Notes under the pieces: generated by a model
Databases searched by the model: none
What the model saw: the letters and a program-made list of their open reading frames with translations, nothing else
Told to the model about the DNA's origin: nothing
NCBI GenBank assembly: GCA_013391385.1
Contig: JACBFI010000001.1
Span: forward strand, 62,001 to 126,000
Reading direction: 5' to 3'
Source: Sediminibacterium sp. Gen4
GTDB taxonomy: Bacteria > Bacteroidota > Bacteroidia > Chitinophagales > Chitinophagaceae
Length of the DNA stretch: 64,000 nt
In this document: piece by piece, positions 26,271 to 33,570 of the stretch
Layout: every line of letters starts with the position of its first letter
How positions within the stretch are numbered: position 1 is the first letter of the stretch
Position numbers and translations under genes: made by a program

Positions 26271-27062
26271 TCATTCGCTAATAGTCCATTCATTTAGCTT
26301 TGTAAGGATAGTTTGTAATGTTTGGGTAAGATTAGCTATTTCAGCTTGTAGATTATCTTTATGGTGCACGTCTTTTCCCAGAGATGAGGCAATATTTGTA
26401 TAATCCTTATGAAATAAAATGCTTCCAATTATCCCTAAATTTTGATTTGTGTATTTAGGTATAATATTTTCTGAACTAAGTAAGTGTAATAAAAGAGCAA
26501 TTTCTTTTGTACCTAAATGTGACTTGAAACCACCTTTAGATTTGAAGAATTTGATAAATGACTTGGGGTCTATATTCTGTATAGTACTCATTTCTTCACT
26601 TTGAACATAGGTATTTTTAATAAATGACTTGTTTGAATCCAGCTTATCGTTAGGAAAATTATCCTTTAAGTCTGAAAGGAACTTACTAATTGAACTTTCG
26701 ATATGTACAAAGTAGGTATGTATTTCCTTATTCCTTGATTTGAGTATAATTTTCTCTGCAGTTAGCCTTACAATAACAAAAAATTGTGTTGGTAGTTGTT
26801 CTTGCTTTAATAGAGAACTATTAATTATACTATAAATTTTATGATAGTCATTTTGCATTCCAACTTCAATTGCCTTTTGAATATCATTTGAATAATTATT
26901 GGTTTTAATATACTCTTCTGCTTGAACGTGATTGTCGAAAAGTTCTTGAGAAAGAATATCGTCATTAATTGAAACACCTTGTAATACATTATTCACAAAA
27001 ACTGCAAGAGTTCTTTCATTAAAAAGGCTTTGAGTAAATTCAAAAATTGAATAGTCGTTCAT
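26271..27062 (-). CDS. Hypothetical protein, island right arm
   Basis: 263 residues, helical, polar, no transmembrane segment. The block IKFFKSKGGFKSHLGTKEIA followed by LLLHLL is reminiscent of regulatory proteins encoded next to integrases in Bacteroidota elements (RteC-type), but the similarity is too weak to name. Divergent from the HNH endonuclease gene. Confidence 0.55.
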   Translation of the reverse strand: MNDYSIFEFTQSLFNERTLAVFVNNVLQGVSINDDILSQELFDNHVQAEEYIKTNNYSNDIQKAIEVGMQNDYHKIYSIINSSLLKQEQLPTQFFVIVRLTAEKIILKSRNKEIHTYFVHIESSISKFLSDLKDNFPNDKLDSNKSFIKNTYVQSEEMSTIQNIDPKSFIKFFKSKGGFKSHLGTKEIALLLHLLSSENIIPKYTNQNLGIIGSILFHKDYTNIASSLGKDVHHKDNLQAEIANLTQTLQTILTKLNEWTISE

Positions 27063-27147
27063 AGAATGGCTAAATAGATAAAAAGAAATTTCTTTAAAGT
27101 ACTAAAAAATAGTAACAAAAATTCTTCGTTATTTTATATATATTACG

Positions 27148-27155
27148 TATATTTG
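27148..27155 (+). promoter_or_regulatory. -7 promoter element TATATTTG
   Basis: TATATTTG matches the Bacteroidota TAnnTTTG consensus, 67 nt upstream of the HNH gene start. A clear -33 partner was not found. Confidence 0.45.
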
Positions 27156-27221
27156 CAATATATTATTTATGTAATTATTCGACGTCCTTTTTGTGTTTGA
27201 GCAGATTTTAAACACAAAAAA

Positions 27222-27716
27222 ATGGATGAAAATACATGGTACCCAGTTAGAGGGTATGAAGGACTATATGAGATAAATAAAGAGGGAGTTGTTATAAGCT
27301 TACACGGTAGAAACCGACGACATATTATGCCTCAGCGAATTGATCGTGCAGGATATTACACTGTTAGGCTAAGCAACAAGGGTAAAGATTCTACTGTGTA
27401 TGTACACAGACTTTTGGCTTACGCTTTCATAAAGAATATAGAGAATAAACCTTTTGTCAATCATATCAATGGTAATAAACTTGACAACACTATTTCTAAT
27501 TTAGAATGGGTTACGCATTCCGAGAATATGAAGCATGCATATAAGCTAGGTCTAGTAAAAAAAATCTCCTGCAAAAAAGTTATTAACTTATGTACAGGAG
27601 AGGTATTTAATTCAATTAGGGAAGCTGCAGCTTTTCATAACATGAATTACAATACATTCAAAAACATGCTTTATGGACATAATAAAAATAATACTTGCCT
27701 AAGCATTGCTGCATAA
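27222..27716 (+). CDS. NUMOD4/HNH homing-type endonuclease
   Basis: 164 residues. NUMOD4-like start (WYPVRGYEGLYEINKEGVV), then an HNH core (VHRLLAYAF, FVNHINGNKLDNTISNLEW, and THSENMKHAY), then a NUMOD1-like C-terminus (SIREAAAFHNMNYNTFKNML). This is the usual architecture of free-standing phage homing endonucleases. It is the only plus-strand gene of the right arm, convergent with the integrase, and may be an independent parasite of the island. Confidence 0.88.
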   Translation: MDENTWYPVRGYEGLYEINKEGVVISLHGRNRRHIMPQRIDRAGYYTVRLSNKGKDSTVYVHRLLAYAFIKNIENKPFVNHINGNKLDNTISNLEWVTHSENMKHAYKLGLVKKISCKKVINLCTGEVFNSIREAAAFHNMNYNTFKNMLYGHNKNNTCLSIAA

Positions 27717-27749
27717 GATTGCAAAAAAGCCATAAAAGATTTACCCAAT

Positions 27750-28904
27750 CTAAATGTTGGGTAAATCCTTTGGCATACTAATTTGATGTACATAATTCTT
27801 TAAAGCAGTCTCAGGATTATTGCCCATTAAGAAGGCAGTCATCACAGGTGTCATGCCAGCATCAATACACCTGCTTCCAAATGTATGTCTGCAAGCATAT
27901 AGGACTCTTTCCTGTATTCCTAGCTCTTTTAAAACCACTTTAAATACTCTGCGCTGAAACATTCTGTCATCAATGCACTGTCCATTGAATGATTGAAAAA
28001 CTAAATCGTCTGGATGCTTGTTAGCGCATACAGGTAATAGTACATCTTTCAAATCTTGTGATAACGGTAGTAATCTAACTTTACCATTTTTCGTTTCTTT
28101 ACGAATTCGCTGAGCAGCATTAGTACCTTTTACACTCCTTGCCATTACCTCCTTAATAGTGATCTGTTCCTTTTTAAAGTCAATACATTCCACTCGTAAG
28201 CCTATCGCTTCTGCTGGACGTACGCCTGTTTTAAAAAGAAAATAGATAAAAGGATAATAGTGTGAATGCGAATAATGAGAACTTTTAGGGCTATAGGTAT
28301 TGTTTTTAAATGCAGATAATATCTTACGTATTTCTTCCTCCGTAAATGGCTTTCGATTATCCTTAGCTACTTTCTTTACTTTCTTTTTATTTACATCTTC
28401 AAGAGGATTGGCTTTCCAAATTTTCTTCTTGATCAGCCACTTAACAAAACCGTTCAACATCGTTAATCGCTTATTGTAGGTTTGTGGACTAAACTTTTCT
28501 TGATTCAGATTAGCAAGCATTGTCTTTTCAGTAAACTCACCCCATTTCTTAAGGGTGTTTCGCATGGTATAGTAATCAATATGCGTTTCACAATCCATTT
28601 GTTTATATACGGAAGCCCACTCTTCAAAATAACCTACCATTGTTTTTAGAGGTTTACTCTCTGTTTTTGGCTTTCGCTCTTCAGGTTTATACTTTTCGAG
28701 GGTATCATCAAATACGTCATAAACGATATCCTTTTCAATGTTTGCAGCTACTAGTATCGCCTTACTAAGATTAGGCTTATTATAAGCTGCTAAACTCAGA
28801 GAGTATCTTTTATCCTGATACCTCCAACGTAACCTAATACGTCCTCTATATTCAGTGATAGAGACTGTACATTTTTGATTTTTGTGACCCATTTTGTGAC
28901 CCAA
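27750..28904 (-). CDS. Tyrosine integrase of the island
   Basis: 384 residues. An N-terminal arm-binding region (about 1-85) and a SAM-like core-binding domain (about 90-180) precede the catalytic domain. Visible residues are Arg229 in GVRPAEA, a hairpin Lys in ETKNGKVRL, Arg339 in YACRHTFGS and the nucleophile Tyr371 in LKNYVH. The first His of the usual HxxR box is replaced by Tyr, and the His/Trp before the nucleophile is Asn (MGNNPETALKNY). The start MGHKMGHK lies on the TGACCCA repeats, so the integrase may repress itself by binding there. It is adjacent to attR, as expected for a tRNA-targeting integrase. Confidence 0.93.
   Translation of the reverse strand: MGHKMGHKNQKCTVSITEYRGRIRLRWRYQDKRYSLSLAAYNKPNLSKAILVAANIEKDIVYDVFDDTLEKYKPEERKPKTESKPLKTMVGYFEEWASVYKQMDCETHIDYYTMRNTLKKWGEFTEKTMLANLNQEKFSPQTYNKRLTMLNGFVKWLIKKKIWKANPLEDVNKKKVKKVAKDNRKPFTEEEIRKILSAFKNNTYSPKSSHYSHSHYYPFIYFLFKTGVRPAEAIGLRVECIDFKKEQITIKEVMARSVKGTNAAQRIRKETKNGKVRLLPLSQDLKDVLLPVCANKHPDDLVFQSFNGQCIDDRMFQRRVFKVVLKELGIQERVLYACRHTFGSRCIDAGMTPVMTAFLMGNNPETALKNYVHQISMPKDLPNI
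28885..28903 (+). repeat. Paired TGACCCA repeats, right end of island
   Basis: TGACCCA at 28885-28891 and 28897-28903, with the same 12-bp period and orientation as the left pair (1228-1246). They overlap the first codons of the integrase gene. Candidate arm-type sites. Confidence 0.55.
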
Positions 28905-29022
28905 ATTTTAAAAGTGAGGGGTCATTTGAGGGATTGCTGAGTTCTGTAAAATAGTAAGTAATAACTTATAGGAAGATGATCCAATTTGCTGAAATCCTTT
29001 CCTGTATTGACTTTCAGCAAAT

Positions 29023-29052
29023 AAAAAACCCACAGAAAAAATCTATGGGTTT
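29023..29052 (-). terminator. Terminator of the CAU tRNA (supplied by the island)
   Basis: Stem AACCCATAGA / TCTGTGGGTT with a T-run on the minus strand, immediately 3' of the intact tRNA. It replaces the original terminator, now at 1084-1110. Confidence 0.8.
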
Positions 29053-29053
29053 C

Positions 29054-29101
29054 GTGGGCCCACCTGGGCTTGAACCAGGGACCCCCTGATTATGAGTCAG
29101 G
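29054..29101 (-). other. attR: 48-bp core repeat within the CAU tRNA
   Basis: Perfect copy of 1113-1160. It spans the tRNA anticodon arm, T arm and 3' acceptor strand, so integration restores a functional tRNA. Confidence 0.9.
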
Positions 29102-29128
29102 TGCTCTAACCAGCTGAGCTATAGGCCC
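29055..29128 (-). tRNA. tRNA with anticodon CAU (elongator Met or lysidine Ile2)
   Basis: 74 nt. Acceptor GGGCCTA pairs with TGGGCCC; D arm GCTC/GAGC; anticodon arm CCTGA-CTCATAA-TCAGG; T arm CCTGG-TTCAAGC-CCAGG. All arms pair. It is not initiator-type, because the anticodon stem lacks the three G-C pairs. Whether it reads Met or, after lysidine modification, Ile AUA cannot be decided from this sequence alone. The gene is the integration target of the island. Confidence 0.93.
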
Positions 29129-29148
29129 CAACCTTTCAGTTGCGGCGG

Positions 29149-29156
29149 CAAAAATA
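29149..29156 (-). promoter_or_regulatory. -7 promoter element of the CAU tRNA
   Basis: TATTTTTG on the minus strand fits TAnnTTTG and lies 21 nt before the tRNA 5' end. The identical element with identical spacing precedes tRNA-like copy B. Confidence 0.65.
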
Positions 29157-29161
29157 ATGAA

Positions 29162-29416
29162 TTACAGTTGATTTTTATCTTGAATTAATTGCATAATCAT
29201 TTTACGACTTTTCCATTGTTTTATCTGCTTCTCACGAACTAGTGCCGCAGTCTTGTTTTCCTGCAATTCTGTCCAAACAATTTCCCAGTCTTTTGCTTTT
29301 CCAGTAAAGCCTGAGTGTTCCGAGAGATGTTTAGTAAGTCGGTTTTGTGTGTCGGAAGTGGAACCAATATAATATCGATCTAAATCTTTTGAATATAGAA
29401 TGTATACATAATACAT
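29162..29416 (-). CDS. GIY-YIG (URI-type) endonuclease
   Basis: 84 residues from the ATG at 29416 (MYYVYILYSKDLDRYYIGST): the YVYIL...YYIG strands, the conserved Arg after the helix (NRLTKHLSEH) and a Glu in REKQIKQWKSRK are the GIY-YIG nuclease signature. The frame is open for 28 more codons upstream, but those are translation of tRNA-like copy B. Family members are single-domain nucleases; some are homing or repair enzymes. The gene sits between tRNA-like copy B and the intact CAU tRNA and has no promoter of its own except that of copy B. Confidence 0.9.
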   Translation of the reverse strand: MYYVYILYSKDLDRYYIGSTSDTQNRLTKHLSEHSGFTGKAKDWEIVWTELQENKTAALVREKQIKQWKSRKMIMQLIQDKNQL

Positions 29417-29435
29417 TAAACTATACTGATTTATT

Positions 29436-29497
29436 CTGGGACCCTCCCGACTTAAGTCGGGATGCCATACTCCTCCTTTGGCGGAAGCTATAAGCCC
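29436..29497 (-). pseudogene. tRNA-like copy B: D arm and anticodon arm replaced by palindromes
   Basis: Starts like the CAU tRNA (GGGCTTATAGCT versus GGGCCTATAGCT) and later resumes GGGTCCC. The D arm is replaced by an imperfect palindrome at 29471-29485 (TCCGCC-AAA-GGAGGA on the minus strand), the anticodon arm by the perfect 18-bp palindrome TCCCGACTTAAGTCGGGA at 29445-29462. The T arm and 3' acceptor strand are absent; sequence continues into the GIY-YIG gene. It keeps a tRNA-type promoter. Confidence 0.75.
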
Positions 29498-29517
29498 CAA
29501 CCTTTCGGCTGAGGCGG

Positions 29518-29525
29518 CAAAAATA
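29518..29525 (-). promoter_or_regulatory. -7 promoter element of tRNA-like copy B
   Basis: TATTTTTG on the minus strand, 21 nt before the tRNA-like 5' end, exactly the spacing of the intact tRNA promoter. The following leader (GCCGCC..GAAAGGTTGGGG) is also shared with the intact tRNA. Confidence 0.6.
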
Positions 29526-29560
29526 GTGATTTGTAGTTAATTTCAATTACAAATTCATAC

Positions 29561-30238
29561 TCATTCCGCTTGCTTGAAAATGGCTTTCGCCCCCTCTTTC
29601 TGCTGTTCCGTTATTCCAATAAACCCATACTTACGCTCTAACTCTTTATACAATCCTACCGTTTTGCGAATACGCTCAAAATCTGTCTCGGGTATTTTGG
29701 CGATCTCCAAAGCCTCCTTCTGTTTCCACACTTCTGCCTCAATCAACATATCCGCCTGCTTACCATTCACTTCCAGTTTATCCATCAGTGTTCTTCTGAA
29801 TTTGTTACGGAACTGTAATTGCAATTGTGGCTTGGCAATCGTATCATAATTGCGGTTGACCACTAACGTGATCACTTCACAAGGCTCACTTAAACTTTTC
29901 TTTCTTCGCTCTACCAATGCTTTTACCTGATCACCGGATAAAGAAAGTGATTTGTATTTCTTCACCACTTCTTCTTCTACCTCGCCCGCTGTTGCAAAAG
30001 TGTCACTGGCATTCGCTTCAATTTTTATTTTGGTAAGTCTGGCCCAATGATGTATTTGTCCGATCCTATCTGCTATGGCTTCCGATATTTTCAACTGCTT
30101 GATCAAAGCAGGTTTTTCACAATAACCAAATAGCTCAACCTGTTGCTCAGGCGTCCATTCTTGTGCTTGTACCGTTACAACTGATAAAAGCATTACACAT
30201 AGCGTACTCATTACAATAACAATCTTTCGCATACTCAA
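29561..30238 (-). CDS. Secreted hypothetical protein
   Basis: 225 residues. A signal peptide (about 1-25, IVMSTLCVMLLSVVTVQAQ) precedes a helical, lysine/glutamate-rich mature region (about 26-225), with YCEKPALIKQLKISEAIADR and a Cys near the middle (EPCEVITLV). It recalls the LTXXQ-type helical periplasmic proteins but no motif is decisive. It is the first gene outside the right island boundary that is not tRNA-related. Confidence 0.65.
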   Translation of the reverse strand: MSMRKIVIVMSTLCVMLLSVVTVQAQEWTPEQQVELFGYCEKPALIKQLKISEAIADRIGQIHHWARLTKIKIEANASDTFATAGEVEEEVVKKYKSLSLSGDQVKALVERRKKSLSEPCEVITLVVNRNYDTIAKPQLQLQFRNKFRRTLMDKLEVNGKQADMLIEAEVWKQKEALEIAKIPETDFERIRKTVGLYKELERKYGFIGITEQQKEGAKAIFKQAE

Positions 30239-30348
30239 AAATTTGTCTTGAAATTACAGAAAAGATCGGGTTAAGAATTCTTACGCAATCGCTTTAACTT
30301 TTTTATGATCGGAAAAAACGATTGTAAGACTAACATTACCTTTATCGT

Positions 30349-31044
30349 ATGAGTCATGTGCTGGATAATGCGATTTGGGAAGCGTTGCGCACGCATCAGC
30401 AATACTTGAATGCAGGTAATGATCGGCTGAAGTATTTTCAAAAAGAAGTATCACCCTTATTTGCCCTTCAAAACTGGGATGCATCAGATCATGATGCATT
30501 GGAAAAAGAATTGCCCGCAGATCGATCTTTCTTTGTGCTGATAGCCAGAGAAATAGCCATCCCCGATTCGATGCATGTACAGTTGACATTGCCCTTATAC
30601 CAAATGGTGGCAACGAAAAAAGTAGCAGCACAACATGCGCATCATGCCATTACCAGAAAACTAACAGATGAAGATATTCCTCAAATGCTGGAGCTGACCG
30701 CAAAAACCAAACCCGGACCTTTTGGTAACCGTACCATCGAATTCGGTAATTATTATGGCATATTTGATGGAGCGCGATTGATTTCGATGGCCGGACAACG
30801 TTTACAAACAACTGATTTCACAGAAGTAAGTGCTATCTGTACTGACCCCGCACATCTGGGAAAAGGATATGCTGCAGCACTCACACAAAAAGTTTGTTCT
30901 TGTATTTACGAAGCCGGTAAAACACCATTCCTGCATGTGAAACAAGACAATATCGGTGCCATCAAACTCTATGAAAAGCTCGGGTTTGAAATCAGAGCGG
31001 ATATCTTCTTTGCCATTTTTAAAAAGAATGTAGAAAGTCAGTAA
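30349..31044 (+). CDS. GNAT-family N-acetyltransferase
   Basis: 231 residues. The C-terminal half has the acetyl-CoA-binding motif (VSAICTDPAHLGKGYAAAL, with the Q/RxxGxG/A-like HLGKGYA) and the final strand/helix pair (NIGAIKLYEKLGFEIR). The N-terminal half is a FR47-like divergent GNAT module. Substrate unknown. A TACCTTTA element 5 nt before the ATG suggests a very short or absent leader. Confidence 0.85.
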   Translation: MSHVLDNAIWEALRTHQQYLNAGNDRLKYFQKEVSPLFALQNWDASDHDALEKELPADRSFFVLIAREIAIPDSMHVQLTLPLYQMVATKKVAAQHAHHAITRKLTDEDIPQMLELTAKTKPGPFGNRTIEFGNYYGIFDGARLISMAGQRLQTTDFTEVSAICTDPAHLGKGYAAALTQKVCSCIYEAGKTPFLHVKQDNIGAIKLYEKLGFEIRADIFFAIFKKNVESQ

Positions 31045-31051
31045 TACAATA

Positions 31052-31084
31052 AAAGCGCCAATCATAATCGGCGCTTTTATTTTA
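31052..31084. terminator. Bidirectional terminator
   Basis: AAAAGCGCC...GGCGCTTTT stem with a 10-nt loop and T-rich flank, between the convergent GNAT and TonB-receptor genes. Confidence 0.8.
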
Positions 31085-31135
31085 AAGACAACACTCATAT
31101 CTATGAGTAAGCTTTACAAACTCATTCATCCATCA

Positions 31136-33364
31136 CTAGAATGAACATTTTAACCCTATCGTAAAAGCCAATGGCATATTGGGTCTGTATCCATTAGGAA
31201 GATTGGCAACTATATTTTGGTTGTTGGTAAGATTATTGATTGTTGTAAAACCTGTTATTGTTTTATTGAATTGGTAGTTCGCTGACACATCAATCATCAT
31301 AAAGCTACCAATTGCATTCACTGAATTGTAGGCAACATTATCTGCAGGTACAATTCCTTTTCCTTGTCCGGGTTTTGTTTTCGTTTCACCTACAAAGCGA
31401 GATATCAATGTTGTATTGAATCTTTTATTTTCAAAACCAATACTCGCAGTCAACAAATGAGGAGTTATAAACGGAATGAGATCTCCTTTATTAATCAGAC
31501 CGGTACCCCAGTCTCCTCCACCATTTTGAAAAGTTTCTTCAAATGTTGCTTTGGTATAGGTATAGGCAATATTGATAGGCAACTTTACAGTACTGTTTTC
31601 TTTGTACAACACATCATACTCAGCACTTAATTCTATTCCTCTTGTAACTGCTTTACCTGCATTGAACATATCGCCGGTTCCTAAACCACCACCCGACATA
31701 TTATCTGATCCTAAAATATTGGTATAGTCATTTATAAATCCAACTGCCTGAACATGTATTCCATTTTTATTGTATCGGTAGCCCAATTCATAGTTGATGG
31801 CTTCTTCCACTCTTGCCTGACCGGTAGTGGATGTTACAGATGGCATTCCCGGAGGAGAGAATCCTTTATGTACACCTGCGAAAACATCATGGCCATTTTT
31901 AAAATTATAGTTCAAACCTATGCCCGGTAACAGAATATTCATTTCATTGGTGGCTGATCTTAATCCGGTACCTAAGCGGGCATTATCGGATGTTCCGAAA
32001 TTTTGGAAATCAAATTGTATGTTTTCATAGCGAATACCCGGACTAATCGTCAATCCTTTATAAGTAAGGTCATAGTTGATATATGCTGCAACACTTTCTG
32101 CATTTCTGATCTGATTTTCCTGATTCCCTTTTACACCTGCACTGGTTAAAATCATGGTACCATTGGTCATGGCATAAACAGAACGTGTGGCATATCGGTC
32201 TGCTTGATCAGAATGTATACGAACACCAGCTTGTAATTTATGCTCCACTGATCCGGAATAAAAACCATATTGTAGATTGGATTGAACCCCTTTTGAAAAA
32301 TAAGTACGAGCTGCACTTTGATAATCAATATTGCCATTGGCCTGACCAATCATAATCTGATAGGCAGTGGCATACATGGAAGGGTTACCTAAAATATTAT
32401 TCAAACTTTGACCCCCAATGGTATTCACTCTCGCCCAATCTCTGAATGTAGATGAATAATACGCGGTTGTATTGATAGATAGTTGTTTCGTAGGTTTAAT
32501 GATATGCGTTAATGAAACATGATTATGCTTCATATCGAGGAGATCTCGCTGGGTAGCAGCATATCTTCTTCTCGGATTGTTTTTAAAATCTTCATAGGTT
32601 AATCCTAAATAACTCTCATCACCATCTTCCGTAAAGTTCACGATTTTGAGCATGACTGATTGAGGCACGCGCGCACTTGAAGCAGTATGCCAGCGCATTT
32701 TAGCTACGATATCCCTGCGCTCAAAACCTGTATTTCCTCCGTTATCCAATTCTTTAAATCCATTGCTTGCTACTCTGTTGACTTCAAATAAATAATCAAA
32801 ATGATTCTGGCTGTCGCCTACCCAAACTCTTTGTTGATTGGTACCAAAACTTCCTACAGACAATTGTGCAAACCCTCTAAAAGCAGAAGGTATGGGGGTT
32901 GACAATAGGTTTACTGCACCGCCAACGGTATATGGACCATATTTAATTTGACTACTTCCTTTCAATACTTCCAGTGCTTGCATACGCAAAAAAGTGGGGA
33001 AATAATAGGCGGATGGATCAGCATAAGGTGCCGGCGCAATCAAAATCCCGTCTTCCATCAAAGTGATTTTTGCACTCCTGTTCACTGGTGTACCTCTTAA
33101 TCCGATATTGGGTCTTAAACCAAATCCTTCTTCATCTCTGATATTCACCCCAGGAATAATCCTCAATACATTGATTATATTGGATTGATTTAACTGTGCC
33201 AGCTTTTTGCTACTGATGTATTGTCCGGCACCCGGTATTAAATTAGCGCGGTTACCGGTAATGGTAACAGGCCCTAATTCAACGGTTGATATACTATCAT
33301 TGATTTGTTGTGCATGTACTAATACTCCTAATAAAACAAAGGGAATCGATAATAATTTTTTCAT
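31136..33364 (-). CDS. TonB-dependent outer-membrane receptor (FecA-like)
   Basis: 742 residues from the ATG at 33364 (MKKLLSIPFVLLGVLVHAQ signal). An upstream in-frame start would precede the signal with non-hydrophobic residues. The plug domain is clear (VLRIIPGVNIRDEEGFG, then ITLMEDGILIAPAPYADPS, then LEVLKGSSQIKYGP), followed by a 22-strand-type beta-barrel ending in Phe (GLKCSF). The plug sequence is closest to FecA-type ferric citrate/siderophore receptors. There is no SusD partner and no N-terminal carboxypeptidase-like domain. Substrate is inferred, not shown. Confidence 0.9.
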   Translation of the reverse strand: MKKLLSIPFVLLGVLVHAQQINDSISTVELGPVTITGNRANLIPGAGQYISSKKLAQLNQSNIINVLRIIPGVNIRDEEGFGLRPNIGLRGTPVNRSAKITLMEDGILIAPAPYADPSAYYFPTFLRMQALEVLKGSSQIKYGPYTVGGAVNLLSTPIPSAFRGFAQLSVGSFGTNQQRVWVGDSQNHFDYLFEVNRVASNGFKELDNGGNTGFERRDIVAKMRWHTASSARVPQSVMLKIVNFTEDGDESYLGLTYEDFKNNPRRRYAATQRDLLDMKHNHVSLTHIIKPTKQLSINTTAYYSSTFRDWARVNTIGGQSLNNILGNPSMYATAYQIMIGQANGNIDYQSAARTYFSKGVQSNLQYGFYSGSVEHKLQAGVRIHSDQADRYATRSVYAMTNGTMILTSAGVKGNQENQIRNAESVAAYINYDLTYKGLTISPGIRYENIQFDFQNFGTSDNARLGTGLRSATNEMNILLPGIGLNYNFKNGHDVFAGVHKGFSPPGMPSVTSTTGQARVEEAINYELGYRYNKNGIHVQAVGFINDYTNILGSDNMSGGGLGTGDMFNAGKAVTRGIELSAEYDVLYKENSTVKLPINIAYTYTKATFEETFQNGGGDWGTGLINKGDLIPFITPHLLTASIGFENKRFNTTLISRFVGETKTKPGQGKGIVPADNVAYNSVNAIGSFMMIDVSANYQFNKTITGFTTINNLTNNQNIVANLPNGYRPNMPLAFTIGLKCSF

Positions 33365-33508
33365 GTTTCGCATATACTTTCTAATAGGGGTGCAAGTTGT
33401 TCTGAAATGGTACAACTACACTTACGAGAAAAGAAAAGCGATTGACGAAATGCAGAAAAAAAGAAGGTGGATAATGGAGATTTTGGAGGAATTATGACAA
33501 ATGAATGA

Positions 33509-33544
33509 CAAAAGCCATCCATTTTTTGGTGGATGGCTTTTGCT
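33509..33544. terminator. Bidirectional terminator
   Basis: AAAAGCCATCCA...TGGATGGCTTTT stem-loop with flanking A/T runs, downstream of the secreted lectin-fold gene at 33571. Confidence 0.8.
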
Positions 33545-33570
33545 CTACTCCCATAACTAATCTTATTAAA

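Larger units (their letters stand above)
1113..29101. mobile_element. 27.9-kb integrative genomic island in a CAU tRNA gene
   Basis: The boundaries are a perfect 48-bp direct repeat of the tRNA 3' half, at 1113-1160 and 29054-29101. The right copy is part of the complete tRNA; the left copy is an orphan half followed by the old terminator. A tyrosine integrase gene (27750-28904) starts about 150 bp from the right repeat, the standard arrangement for tRNA-targeted elements. Cargo comprises restriction-modification, putative defence genes, a recombination module (RadC-like, DUF3871-like, Sak4-like, DUF3987) and a homing-type endonuclease. No structural virion, portal, terminase, relaxase or type IV secretion genes were seen. 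This is a direct reading of the sequence except for the functional class (defence island or satellite), which is inferred. Confidence 0.9.

Noticed and set aside
29417-29500. N-terminal extension of the GIY-YIG protein by 28 residues
   Set aside because: Those codons are translation of the palindrome-bearing tRNA-like copy; the GIY-YIG fold begins at the ATG at 29416.
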